Position numbers and translations under genes: made by a program | Source: Maribellus sp. CM-23 | Lineage (GTDB): Bacteria; Bacteroidota; Bacteroidia; Bacteroidales; Prolixibacteraceae | Direction: 5' to 3' | Length of the DNA: 64,000 bases | NCBI RefSeq assembly: GCF_021354595.1 | Contig: NZ_JADWYJ010000004.1 | Coordinates: 601,377 to 665,376 of the forward strand | Notes under the pieces: model-generated | Seen by the model: the letters and a program-made list of their open reading frames with translations, nothing else | Databases searched by the model: none | What the model was told of the DNA's origin: nothing | In this document: positions 28,220-36,746 of the stretch, piece after piece | Position numbering within the stretch: position 1 is the first letter of the stretch | How the letters are laid out: each line of letters begins with the position of its first letter

Positions 28220-30100
28220 ATGAAGCAATTAATTTATGTAAAGCTGTTCCTTGGTATTTGTTGCTTGTTGGGCAATCCTGTTTTTGGACAACAAAAACAA
28301 GCGTTTGAATTTGTTGTAGAGCCTTATTTGATCGATCTGAACAGCAATTCTTTTCAGGTAATGTGGGAAACATCTGAGGCTGCCCGGGGTGAAGTATATT
28401 TTGCAAAAAGTACTTATGAAATCTTAGTCCCGGAATTTAAAATTGTTGGTAAGGATAAGTCCCTTAAGGTATTGCATCATCATAAAATAACTGGATTAAA
28501 CGCCAACGATCTTTATTTCTACCAGGTAATAAATATTAACCAGAGTGGAGATACCATAAAAGGTCCGGTAACTCAGGTTACCACTTCAGACTACAATCAG
28601 TCACCTGTATCATTTTCGGTAGTTGGCGACACCCAGGGGAATCCCGTTGTTTGGGGAAAGATTATTAAGCTAATGGCGCAGGAACGCCCGCAGTTTATTG
28701 TTCATGTGGGCGATTTGGTACAATACGGTCCGCATAAGGATGACTGGACAGACGAATTTTTTCATCCGGCAACCGGGTTACTTCGTTACACTCCTTTGTA
28801 TCCGGCAGCTGGAAATCACGAAATGAATGATGAGAAACTCTACCAGTATTTCAATTTACCTGAAGGCAATGCATTTTACACAATAACCAAAGGCGATGTA
28901 AGACTGATTTTTGTGGATACGAATAAGGATGTGTTACCGGGTTCAGCACAATACCGAAAACTTGAAAAGTTACTGGCTACAACAACTGAGCCTTGGAAAA
29001 TTGTTGTGCACCATCATCCTTTGTTTACTTCCGATAAATATTCGTACCGGAGCTCGTTGAGGGCAACACCAACGAAAGGCGATCCCAACCTTTTTCATTT
29101 AAATAATTTGTATGAAACCTATGGCGTAGACCTTACGCTTAGCGGGCATGTGCATAACTACGAAAGAACCTGGCCAATTTTTAAAAAACATGTTGATCTG
29201 GAAAACGGAGTGACTCATATTGTTACCGGAGGAGGTGGCGGAAGTTTCAGGAAAACTCCAAGCGACATAAACTGGTTTTCTGAGGAAGCTAAAAACGATT
29301 ATCATTTTCTGAACATCCGCATACAGGGGAGCCAATTGTTTGTGGAAGCCATTGATACTACCGGTAGGGTATTTGACTTTTGGAAAAAAGAAAAACTGGC
29401 AGAAAAAACCAATCTGTTATCTCCAATGATTAGCTCAAATAATAAATACTTTATCGACTCAACAACCGTGACTATTGAGAATATAAATGAAGGTGGATTT
29501 ATTAATTTTCGATTGAACGACGGGTTGTATCAATCGGTAGTAACAAAAAAGAAAACCATTACCATTCATAATACAACCACTATCTCGGCCATGGTGAATG
29601 GAGTAAACAATGCAAGTAGAGAAGCAGTAAAAACATTTGTGAAACTTCCGGTAATGCCTCAGCAAAAATCGGCAGAGAAAAAAGTTCGGGCAGATTATTA
29701 TGAAGGATATTTTACAGAATTGCCGGATTTTGATGTACTGAAAGCAACCAATTCCTTTTCTCTGGATTCGTTAACGCTAACGGGTGTTGTGCCGCGTGTA
29801 AAAGATCATTTTGCAGTAAGGTTTAACGGTAGTTTTATTGTTCCGGATACTGATGTTTATCGCTTCTTTTTGGAGTCGTACGATGGCAGTCGTTTAATAA
29901 TTGATGGAAAAGAGATCATTGATAATGATGGTGTTCACTACGAAATCAGCAAAGAAAATTATGTAGCCCTGGAAAAAGGGATTCATCATTTCGAGGTCCA
30001 ATATTTCGACTTTACGAGACGGGAAACGTTGAACCTCTTAGTAGGTAAGCAAGACAATAAAATGGTTGATTTCAATTCACTTATCAAATATCCGAAATAA
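28220..30100 (+). CDS. Exported metallophosphoesterase with N-terminal Ig-like and C-terminal PA14 domains
   Basis: 626 residues. Signal peptide ending near PVFGQQ. The N-terminal fibronectin-like domain (about 25-120) resembles that of purple acid phosphatases. The metallophosphoesterase core (about 130-380) shows all metal motifs: VVGDTQGN, VHVGDLVQYG, AAGNHEM, VHHHPLF and LSGHVHNYERTWP. After a linker (about 395-475) comes a chitobiase-like or Ig-like segment and then a PA14-type domain (about 490-610: VRADYYEGYF, FIVPDTDVYRFFLESYDGS, GIHHFEVQYFD), which binds carbohydrate or peptide in other proteins. It should hydrolyse phosphomonoesters or diesters in the periplasm or at the surface, perhaps phosphate on the glycan. 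It is 10 bp from the following GH78 gene. Confidence 0.88.
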   Translation: MKQLIYVKLFLGICCLLGNPVFGQQKQAFEFVVEPYLIDLNSNSFQVMWETSEAARGEVYFAKSTYEILVPEFKIVGKDKSLKVLHHHKITGLNANDLYFYQVININQSGDTIKGPVTQVTTSDYNQSPVSFSVVGDTQGNPVVWGKIIKLMAQERPQFIVHVGDLVQYGPHKDDWTDEFFHPATGLLRYTPLYPAAGNHEMNDEKLYQYFNLPEGNAFYTITKGDVRLIFVDTNKDVLPGSAQYRKLEKLLATTTEPWKIVVHHHPLFTSDKYSYRSSLRATPTKGDPNLFHLNNLYETYGVDLTLSGHVHNYERTWPIFKKHVDLENGVTHIVTGGGGGSFRKTPSDINWFSEEAKNDYHFLNIRIQGSQLFVEAIDTTGRVFDFWKKEKLAEKTNLLSPMISSNNKYFIDSTTVTIENINEGGFINFRLNDGLYQSVVTKKKTITIHNTTTISAMVNGVNNASREAVKTFVKLPVMPQQKSAEKKVRADYYEGYFTELPDFDVLKATNSFSLDSLTLTGVVPRVKDHFAVRFNGSFIVPDTDVYRFFLESYDGSRLIIDGKEIIDNDGVHYEISKENYVALEKGIHHFEVQYFDFTRRETLNLLVGKQDNKMVDFNSLIKYPK

Positions 30101-30110
30101 CACATTTACC

Positions 30111-32747
30111 ATGCGCCTGTTTATTTTTCTCCAGTTGTGTTCTGTTTTATTCATTTTCGGATGTGAGCCCAAGGAACAGATCGTTGTCGACAATCTCTGT
30201 TGTGAGAACCTGGTCGATCCTTTGGGCATTGATACTACAGTACCTCGTTTTAGCTGGAAGATTTCGAGTAGCAGAAAGGGAGCTGAACAAAAAGCTTTTC
30301 AAGTTATGGTTTCAAGCGATATGGGTGAACTTGAAAATAATAATGCTGATATGTGGGACTCAGGAAAAACGGAATCCTCTGCCAGTATTTGGGTCGCTTA
30401 TGAAGGTAAGCCATTGAAACCGGGAATCGCTGCATACTGGAAAGTGCGGGTGTGGGATAATGCAGGTAATGTTTCGCCCTGGAGTCAGGTTGCAGAATTT
30501 AGCATTGGTTTGCTAAGTAAAACTAATTGGCGTGCTTCTTATATTGGTTTTCCTTCAAAGGCCGGGGATAGTGAATGTCCACAGTTTAAAAAATCATTCA
30601 ATTTCGATAAAGACGGGAAGAAAATACTTCTTCATGTAAATTCATTGGGATACCACGAGGTGTATTTAAATGGTGAGAAAGTGGGAGAAAGTGTTCTTTC
30701 TCCCGCAGTTTCTCAGTTCGATAAACGATCGTTGGTAGTTACTTACGATGTTTCTTCTTCTTTAAAAGAAGGGACGAATGAGCTGATGTTTTGGCTGGGA
30801 AGTGGATGGTATAGCGATGGATATCCGGGCGTTACAAATGCCGGCCCTGTTGTAAAAGCACAATTAGAACAAATTTCAGATTCGAAAAGAGAGATAGTTC
30901 TTGTTACTGATTCGACATGGGGTGGAAGAAGTAGCGAATATACCCGCATCGGACGATGGAGATCGGGGCGTTATGGAGGGGAGTGTTTTTCATCCGAAAA
31001 CACTACAAATGCATGGCTTCCTGTTTCTGAAGTAAGCATACCAGATCATAATGTTAGCCCGCAAATGGTCGAGCAAAACAAAATTACTAAAACCATAAAT
31101 CCGGTTGAAATTAAGCAACTGATAGAAAAAATATATTTGGTAGATATGGGTAAAAACCTCACCGGATGGTTTGAAATAAGTTTCCCAAAACTGCAAAAGT
31201 CTCAGGAAATAACGCTGGAATATTGCGACCATCTGGATGAAAACGGACAGTTTGTTAACCAAAAACAGGTGGATAAATATGTTGCTTCCGGCGAAGGGCA
31301 GGAAATGTTTAAAAATAAATTCAATTACCATGGCTTTCGTTATGTCCGTATTTCAAATCTCAATCAGGCACCCGATATAAATTCTATTAAGGCTCACCTT
31401 ATTCATAGCGATTTTGAATTGGCATCGGGTTTTCAATGTTCCGATCCGGAAATAAACAGGATTCACGATTTACTTTTTTATACGTTGCGTTGCCTGAGTT
31501 TAGGAGGATATTTGGTTGACTGTCCGCATCTCGAGCGGTTGGGATACGGAGGTGATGGCAACGCATCGACCCTTACTGCGCAAACGATGTTCGGCTTATA
31601 TCCTCTGTACTGCAACTGGCTTCAGGCCTGGGGCGATTGCATGCGCCCCAACGGCGATTTGCCCCACACAGCCCCTAGCCCGATTGATGCCGGTGGTGGC
31701 CCGTATTGGGGTGGTTTTATTATCAATGCTCCGTGGAATACTTATCTGAATTACGGAGATGTTTCTGTTTTGGAGAAATATTACCCATTGATGAATAAAT
31801 GGCTTGGCTTTGTCGAAGATAACATGGTTAATGGTTTGCTGAAAAAGTGGGAAGATACCGCTTACCGGGGCTGGTACCTGGGGGATTGGGCAAGCCCCGA
31901 AGGAGTGGATCAAACGGCAGAAGCCTCTGTTGATGTGGTGAATAACTGTTTTATTGCAGTTTGCTACGACCAAATGCAAGATATAGCAAAATTGTTGGGA
32001 GAAGAAGTTCAAGCTGATTTGTTTGCTCAGAAAAGTAAACACTTAAAGAACAAAATACATCAAACATTTTTTGAAGCATCACAAAACACTTATGCAACTG
32101 GCTCTCAAATTGATTTGACATATCCGCTACTGGCAGATGTCGTTCCTGAAGATTTAATCGATTCGGTTACTGCTAGTTTGGTTAATTCAATCAAACAAAA
32201 ATACAATGGGCATTTTGCCTGCGGATTGGTTGGGATTCCTGTTTTTACCGAGTGGGTGACAAAAAGCCGGAAGGCAGATTTGATGTACTCTATGCTGAAA
32301 AAGAAAGCTTATCCTGGCTATTTATATATGCTTGACAACGGGGCAACAACAACATGGGAACATTGGAACGGCGAAAGGAGCCGGATACACAATTGCTACA
32401 ACGGAATAGGTTCGTGGTTTTACCAGGCATTGGGAGGTATTCGGCAGGCCGATGGGAGTTCAGCTTACCGAAAGGTGATAATTCAGCCACAAATCCCGGA
32501 AGGTATTACCTGGGCAAAAACATGGCAGGAAACACCTTACGGGAAATTATTAGTAAGCTGGGAGTTTGTAAATAATAAACTGGAGATGGAAGTTGAGATT
32601 CCAGTGGGAGTAGATGCGGAAGTCCTAATTCCTAACGGTATCGGAGAATATACTCTTGATGGAAATAAATACGATGTAAAAACCTCAAGAGACTCGGTCG
32701 TAGGAATAGGAAGCGGAAAGTATAGGATAACATACACTGCTATTTAA
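30111..32747 (+). CDS. GH78 alpha-L-rhamnosidase lipoprotein
   Basis: 878 residues from the ATG at 30111. Upstream in-frame starts overlap the metallophosphoesterase, but the ATG at 30111 opens a lipoprotein signal (SVLFIFGCEPKEQ, Cys18). Order: Ig-like N-terminal domain (LVDPLGIDTTVPRFSWKIS, YWKVRVWDNAGNVSPWSQ), beta-sandwich Bac_rhamnosid_N (KKILLHVNSLGYHEVYLNGE), second beta-domain (LVDMGKNLTGWFEI), six-helix barrel (about 440-800) and C-terminal beta-domain. The acid/base signature is DCPHLERLGYGGDGNAS (Asp470, Glu475), one residue shorter than the DCPQRDERLGW form, a variant known in part of this family. ATTTWEHWNGERS and IGSWFYQALGGI are typical. It should release terminal alpha-L-rhamnose. 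Confidence 0.93.
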   Translation: MRLFIFLQLCSVLFIFGCEPKEQIVVDNLCCENLVDPLGIDTTVPRFSWKISSSRKGAEQKAFQVMVSSDMGELENNNADMWDSGKTESSASIWVAYEGKPLKPGIAAYWKVRVWDNAGNVSPWSQVAEFSIGLLSKTNWRASYIGFPSKAGDSECPQFKKSFNFDKDGKKILLHVNSLGYHEVYLNGEKVGESVLSPAVSQFDKRSLVVTYDVSSSLKEGTNELMFWLGSGWYSDGYPGVTNAGPVVKAQLEQISDSKREIVLVTDSTWGGRSSEYTRIGRWRSGRYGGECFSSENTTNAWLPVSEVSIPDHNVSPQMVEQNKITKTINPVEIKQLIEKIYLVDMGKNLTGWFEISFPKLQKSQEITLEYCDHLDENGQFVNQKQVDKYVASGEGQEMFKNKFNYHGFRYVRISNLNQAPDINSIKAHLIHSDFELASGFQCSDPEINRIHDLLFYTLRCLSLGGYLVDCPHLERLGYGGDGNASTLTAQTMFGLYPLYCNWLQAWGDCMRPNGDLPHTAPSPIDAGGGPYWGGFIINAPWNTYLNYGDVSVLEKYYPLMNKWLGFVEDNMVNGLLKKWEDTAYRGWYLGDWASPEGVDQTAEASVDVVNNCFIAVCYDQMQDIAKLLGEEVQADLFAQKSKHLKNKIHQTFFEASQNTYATGSQIDLTYPLLADVVPEDLIDSVTASLVNSIKQKYNGHFACGLVGIPVFTEWVTKSRKADLMYSMLKKKAYPGYLYMLDNGATTTWEHWNGERSRIHNCYNGIGSWFYQALGGIRQADGSSAYRKVIIQPQIPEGITWAKTWQETPYGKLLVSWEFVNNKLEMEVEIPVGVDAEVLIPNGIGEYTLDGNKYDVKTSRDSVVGIGSGKYRITYTAI

Positions 32748-32778
32748 GTAGAATAGGTTTTAACAAGCAATAAGAGCA

Positions 32779-34440
32779 ATGAAAAAAGGAAGTCGAGTTA
32801 CAATACTGATACTGTTACTGCTTATTAATGTATACGGCAATGCACAACAGCCGGACTCCATTTGCGGGCGCAAGGTTGTTTATGATGAATCAGGAAGAAT
32901 ACTAAGCTGGTATTCGCCGGAAATACCGGGAGCTGCTTATAATCACGTGATTAAACTTGCTTCTGAGTTTTTACTGGAAACACCCGTTGAGCCTCAAACC
33001 GGATTGCCGATGTACTATGTTACCTGCTGTTTTAAAGGGCCACACATGACCCCGGATAAAAGTTTTGTCGCCCGGAGGTGGATTCATAACCCTGCCTGTG
33101 TTTTTGCTGGTTCTGTACAAAGTTTTGCAGTTCAATATTATGCTTACACAGGCGACAGACGGTACATTCAGATGGTGCGCGAAATGCTCGATTATCAGTT
33201 GGGACACGGAACAACTCATGAAAATTTTAGTTGGGCGAATGTTCCCTATGCCAGTGCCAATCCTTTTGAAACAGAATACCATGGAGCAACTTGGTGGGAA
33301 GGAAGACGCGGAGATGGATACCAGGTAATCGAGCCGGATAAAGTTGGGGAGTTGGGCTATGCTTATCTTAAGTTTTATCAGGTTACTGAAGAGATAAAAT
33401 ACTTGGAGGCTGCTATTCAGTGCGCTGATGCATTGGCAAAAAATATACGAGAGATCAAGCCTGTTACATCCGATCTCGAAAATTATGAAGTGCGGATTGG
33501 AAAGTCGCCCTGGCCTTTCCGGGTAAATGCGCGAACCAGTGAAATATTCGATGAGTACAGCTCAAATGTACTGGAGCCGGTTAAATTATTTCGTGAACTA
33601 ATTCGGATACAAAAACAGATTAATCTTTCGGAAGAAAAATGTATGGGCTATAAAAATGCAACTGAAATTGCCTGGAACTGGTTGTATGGAAAAAATGGTC
33701 CTCTTCGAACCTTTGTTTGGAATGGTTATTTCGAAGATGTGGACCACGATCCACAACTTGCAAACCGTGTTCAGATTACGCCGGTAGAACTGGCTAAATA
33801 TCTTATCGCTAATCCGGAATATGACAAGAATCCGGAGATACATGTACCGGCTCTTTTATACTATGCAGTATCGGCATTTAAAACCGAAGGAATGGACGCC
33901 ATGAATGAGCAGTTGTGGTGTTATCGTCCGATGGGAAGTCATTCAGCCCGGTACGCATCGGCTTGTGCACTTTGGTACGAAAAAACAGGCAACGAGTGGT
34001 TCAAAGATCAGGCATTTCTTTACCTGAATACAGCCACATATATGACTTACGACAATGGTGTGGTAGCCGTAGGCCCCGATTATCTGGCAACCTGGTTTTC
34101 GGATGGATACAGCGATTATGTGCGTCATTTTATCGATGTTTTGGCTGCGGTACCCGAATGGGCTCCTGCTGATGAAAACCATTTGTTAAGGTCTTCGTCA
34201 GTGGTTCAACAAATTAGTTACGAAGGCAACAAAATTGCCTATACCACCTTCGACGGACAATCAACCGAAAAATTCAGACTGCAAAAAAAGCCTTCTGAAA
34301 TATTTGTTGGTGACCGCAAAATAAAAGAGAATTCAAATCTAAAAGAAGAAAGCTGGAAATGGGAAAAGTTTAAAACGGGAGGTGTTTTAACGGTAAGCTA
34401 TTCAGCTGGCTCTAACCAGACAAAAACCATTGTTCTATAA
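32779..34440 (+). CDS. Exported alpha/alpha-barrel-like protein of unassigned family
   Basis: 553 residues with a signal peptide (ILILLLLINVYGNAQQ). I do not recognise a family. The visible pattern is helical repeats such as SFAVQYYAYTGDRRYIQMVREML, VGELGYAYLKFYQVTEEIKYLEAA, ASACALWYEKTGNEWFKDQAFLYL: about 13-residue helix pairs with aromatic caps, as in (alpha/alpha) toroid glycosidases, lyases and epimerases. Conserved-looking acidic and aromatic clusters include ATWWEGRRGDGYQVIEPD (about 172-189) and FSDGYSDYVRHF. The last about 80 residues form a beta-domain (KIAYTTFDGQSTEKFRL). The position between GH78 and DUF4091 genes, 31 and 14 bp away, says it belongs to the degradation pathway. A glycoside hydrolase or lyase acting on a uronic acid-containing oligosaccharide is a reasonable guess, not a finding. 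Confidence 0.75.
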   Translation: MKKGSRVTILILLLLINVYGNAQQPDSICGRKVVYDESGRILSWYSPEIPGAAYNHVIKLASEFLLETPVEPQTGLPMYYVTCCFKGPHMTPDKSFVARRWIHNPACVFAGSVQSFAVQYYAYTGDRRYIQMVREMLDYQLGHGTTHENFSWANVPYASANPFETEYHGATWWEGRRGDGYQVIEPDKVGELGYAYLKFYQVTEEIKYLEAAIQCADALAKNIREIKPVTSDLENYEVRIGKSPWPFRVNARTSEIFDEYSSNVLEPVKLFRELIRIQKQINLSEEKCMGYKNATEIAWNWLYGKNGPLRTFVWNGYFEDVDHDPQLANRVQITPVELAKYLIANPEYDKNPEIHVPALLYYAVSAFKTEGMDAMNEQLWCYRPMGSHSARYASACALWYEKTGNEWFKDQAFLYLNTATYMTYDNGVVAVGPDYLATWFSDGYSDYVRHFIDVLAAVPEWAPADENHLLRSSSVVQQISYEGNKIAYTTFDGQSTEKFRLQKKPSEIFVGDRKIKENSNLKEESWKWEKFKTGGVLTVSYSAGSNQTKTIVL

Positions 34441-34454
34441 AATGAGAAATTGAT

Positions 34455-36746
34455 ATGATGTTAAGATTTATTTTTATTCAAATACTGCTTATTGCTTTTG
34501 TGTCGGCAAGTGTCGCCGACAATGGTTACTTATTAGAGAAAGATAGTCAGTGTAAAATTTGGTGGACCGGGAATACATATAAAATCATGCGCGATTCTCC
34601 TGTGCCGACCCAAAAAGGCAAAGTTGCAATTCAATCTGCACGCAACGAAGCTGAAGGTTTTCAGCTTGTATTGTCTCCTGAAACTGATCTGAATAATATC
34701 TCTGTTTCTATTTCTGATTTTAGCAATCAATCGGGGGGGGCCATTTCTTCTGAAAATGTTTCAATCCGGTTGGTTGAGTATGTAAATATTGCGAAACCAT
34801 CAGGAATTCATCACCATGCAGGTTGGTATCCTGATCCGCTGCCTTTGTATAAAAAAACATTTGATGCAAAAGCGGGTGAAAACAGGCCTTTGTGGTTTAC
34901 TGTTAAAGTGCCGGAAAATGCAGCCCCCGGAAAATATACAGCAACGATAAGCCTGAAATTAGCAGAACGAGAAACATTAATACCTGTCGGACTTGAGGTT
35001 TGGGACTTTGCAATTCCGACTGTTCCTTACATGCGTTCTGCTTTTAACCTGTATTCCGGATTAGTAAAACAATACCATAATCTTGAAACTAAAGAAGAGC
35101 TGAAACAAGTGATTGATCACTATTTTCAGAGTTTTAGAGAGTACCGGATTTCTCCTCAGGAAATGTTTGATCAATATCCAATCCGAAAAACAGTAAAAGG
35201 GGTTAAGTGGACTGGTGGAACTTTTGACCCGGAAACGGTGTTTGCCGGGAAATATTCATACCAGGTGAATGATAATAGTGTACAGGCGAATGTTTGTGGC
35301 ACAGGAGCAGAGCTGATAAAAGTTAATCCGAAACATCCTTATCTGCTAAAATGGTGGGCCAAAACACCTAAAAACGGACAGCAGTATGTGGTTACTGTTA
35401 AAAGTTACGATGCCAATAAAAAGCAAATTTACTGGCAACTGCAAGGCTTGATTTATGGCGGAAGCACTGAGTGGAAACAGGACAGTTTGTTTCTCGATCC
35501 GGTTAATCCTCTCGATGTTGAAGGTTTGATTGTTTCCCGTCCTATCCCGGATAATGCAGAATTTGTCAGTGTCCATTTATATCCACATATGCCTTTAAAA
35601 AAAGGACAACAAACAGGAACGGTTTGGTTCGATAATCTAAGTTTTGTGGATGTAACGACTGGTGAAAACTTGTTGCCCTATGGTGATTTTGAACAAGACA
35701 TTAACGAATTGGATCTGGAAATAGATTTCTCAGAGTTTGATTTTGCTGCTCGTAAATATTTAGACGAATTTGGTTTTACCTCTTTTCGGGTTAAAGTGCC
35801 GGAATTGCGTCAGGGGCCTTATATGGGGCGTAAAACAGGATGGTTTAACGGCTTTATAAACGGAACCGAAGAATACAAAAAACTAATGACCTTATTTCTT
35901 GGTGGATTTCAGAATCATCTGGAAGAAAATGGCTGGCTTGGAAAAGAATACCTCTACTGGATTGACGAACCCAAACACGAAGATTACGAATTTGTACGTG
36001 AGGGCATGAAAACAATCCAGGCGGTTGCTCCAAAATTAACTCGTTTTATTACCGAAAATAATCCAGGGCCGGAAATTATGGATGTTACAGATATTGGTTG
36101 CCCGGTACTTGTGAAATTCGATCCGGAGAAATCGAAAAAATGGATGGAGCAGGGGCGCGAAATGTGGTCGTATTTGATGTGTTGGCCTAAAAATCCACAT
36201 GTCAACCTGTTTATCGATGCGGATGCCATAAATATGCGAATGTGGTTGTGGATGTCATATCGTTACCATCTTACCGGCATTTTAGTTTGGTCGGCCAATG
36301 TTTGGAATGCTGAAGGTTGTTCTCCTCCGGGAATTTTGCAAAATATTTGGGAAGACCCAATGACGTATAAAGACAGTTACGGAGCACCTGTTGGCGGAGG
36401 AATGGAGTTTGGTAATGGCGACGGAATGTTCTTTTATCCTCCCAACCGGGATCCCAATAACGATAAAACAAAGTACCTCAGAGGACCGGTACCATCATTA
36501 CGCCTGGAAATAATGCGCGAAGGGATTGATGATTACGATTACATGATCCTGTTGGGAAAGTGCATTGAAAAGGCTGATTCCGGTCAAAAGGGACTGGTAA
36601 GTAAAGCCAGAAAGTTATTGAGTTTTGGAACAGAGGTATTTACCAATGACAGTGTTTACACGAAAGACCCTGAAGTTTTAATGAATTACAGAAAGCAGAT
36701 GGGAGAATTATTGGAAAAGTTTAGTCGTGCGAAGGACGAATTATGA
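34455..36746 (+). CDS. DUF4091 (GH123-like) glycosidase candidate
   Basis: 763 residues. Signal peptide MMLRFIFIQILLIAF. N-terminal beta-domains (about 45-200: VAIQSARNEAEGFQLVLSP, VPENAAPGKYTATISLKL) lead to a TIM-barrel-like DUF4091 region, interrupted at about 250-420 by a jelly-roll-like insert (TGGTFDPETVFAGKYSYQV, TGTVWFDNLSFVDVTTGENL). Barrel motifs are YWIDEPKHEDYEFVREGMK (about 499-517), GILVWSANVWN, and EIMREGIDDYDYMILL, all hallmarks of DUF4091 proteins and of GH123 N-acetyl-beta-galactosaminidases. The acidic pair DE in YWIDEPK is the expected catalytic site in GH123. Whether this protein is a true hexosaminidase is not known. A G8 tract lies at 34733-34740. Its stop codon overlaps the start of the GH95 gene. 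Confidence 0.85.
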   Translation: MMLRFIFIQILLIAFVSASVADNGYLLEKDSQCKIWWTGNTYKIMRDSPVPTQKGKVAIQSARNEAEGFQLVLSPETDLNNISVSISDFSNQSGGAISSENVSIRLVEYVNIAKPSGIHHHAGWYPDPLPLYKKTFDAKAGENRPLWFTVKVPENAAPGKYTATISLKLAERETLIPVGLEVWDFAIPTVPYMRSAFNLYSGLVKQYHNLETKEELKQVIDHYFQSFREYRISPQEMFDQYPIRKTVKGVKWTGGTFDPETVFAGKYSYQVNDNSVQANVCGTGAELIKVNPKHPYLLKWWAKTPKNGQQYVVTVKSYDANKKQIYWQLQGLIYGGSTEWKQDSLFLDPVNPLDVEGLIVSRPIPDNAEFVSVHLYPHMPLKKGQQTGTVWFDNLSFVDVTTGENLLPYGDFEQDINELDLEIDFSEFDFAARKYLDEFGFTSFRVKVPELRQGPYMGRKTGWFNGFINGTEEYKKLMTLFLGGFQNHLEENGWLGKEYLYWIDEPKHEDYEFVREGMKTIQAVAPKLTRFITENNPGPEIMDVTDIGCPVLVKFDPEKSKKWMEQGREMWSYLMCWPKNPHVNLFIDADAINMRMWLWMSYRYHLTGILVWSANVWNAEGCSPPGILQNIWEDPMTYKDSYGAPVGGGMEFGNGDGMFFYPPNRDPNNDKTKYLRGPVPSLRLEIMREGIDDYDYMILLGKCIEKADSGQKGLVSKARKLLSFGTEVFTNDSVYTKDPEVLMNYRKQMGELLEKFSRAKDEL
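34733..34740 (+). repeat. G8 homopolymer inside the DUF4091 gene
   Basis: Eight consecutive G residues at codons 93-96 of the DUF4091 gene, encoding SGGA. It is the longest G run I see in the window, where other runs reach six. Slippage here would frameshift the gene early. Confidence 0.95.
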
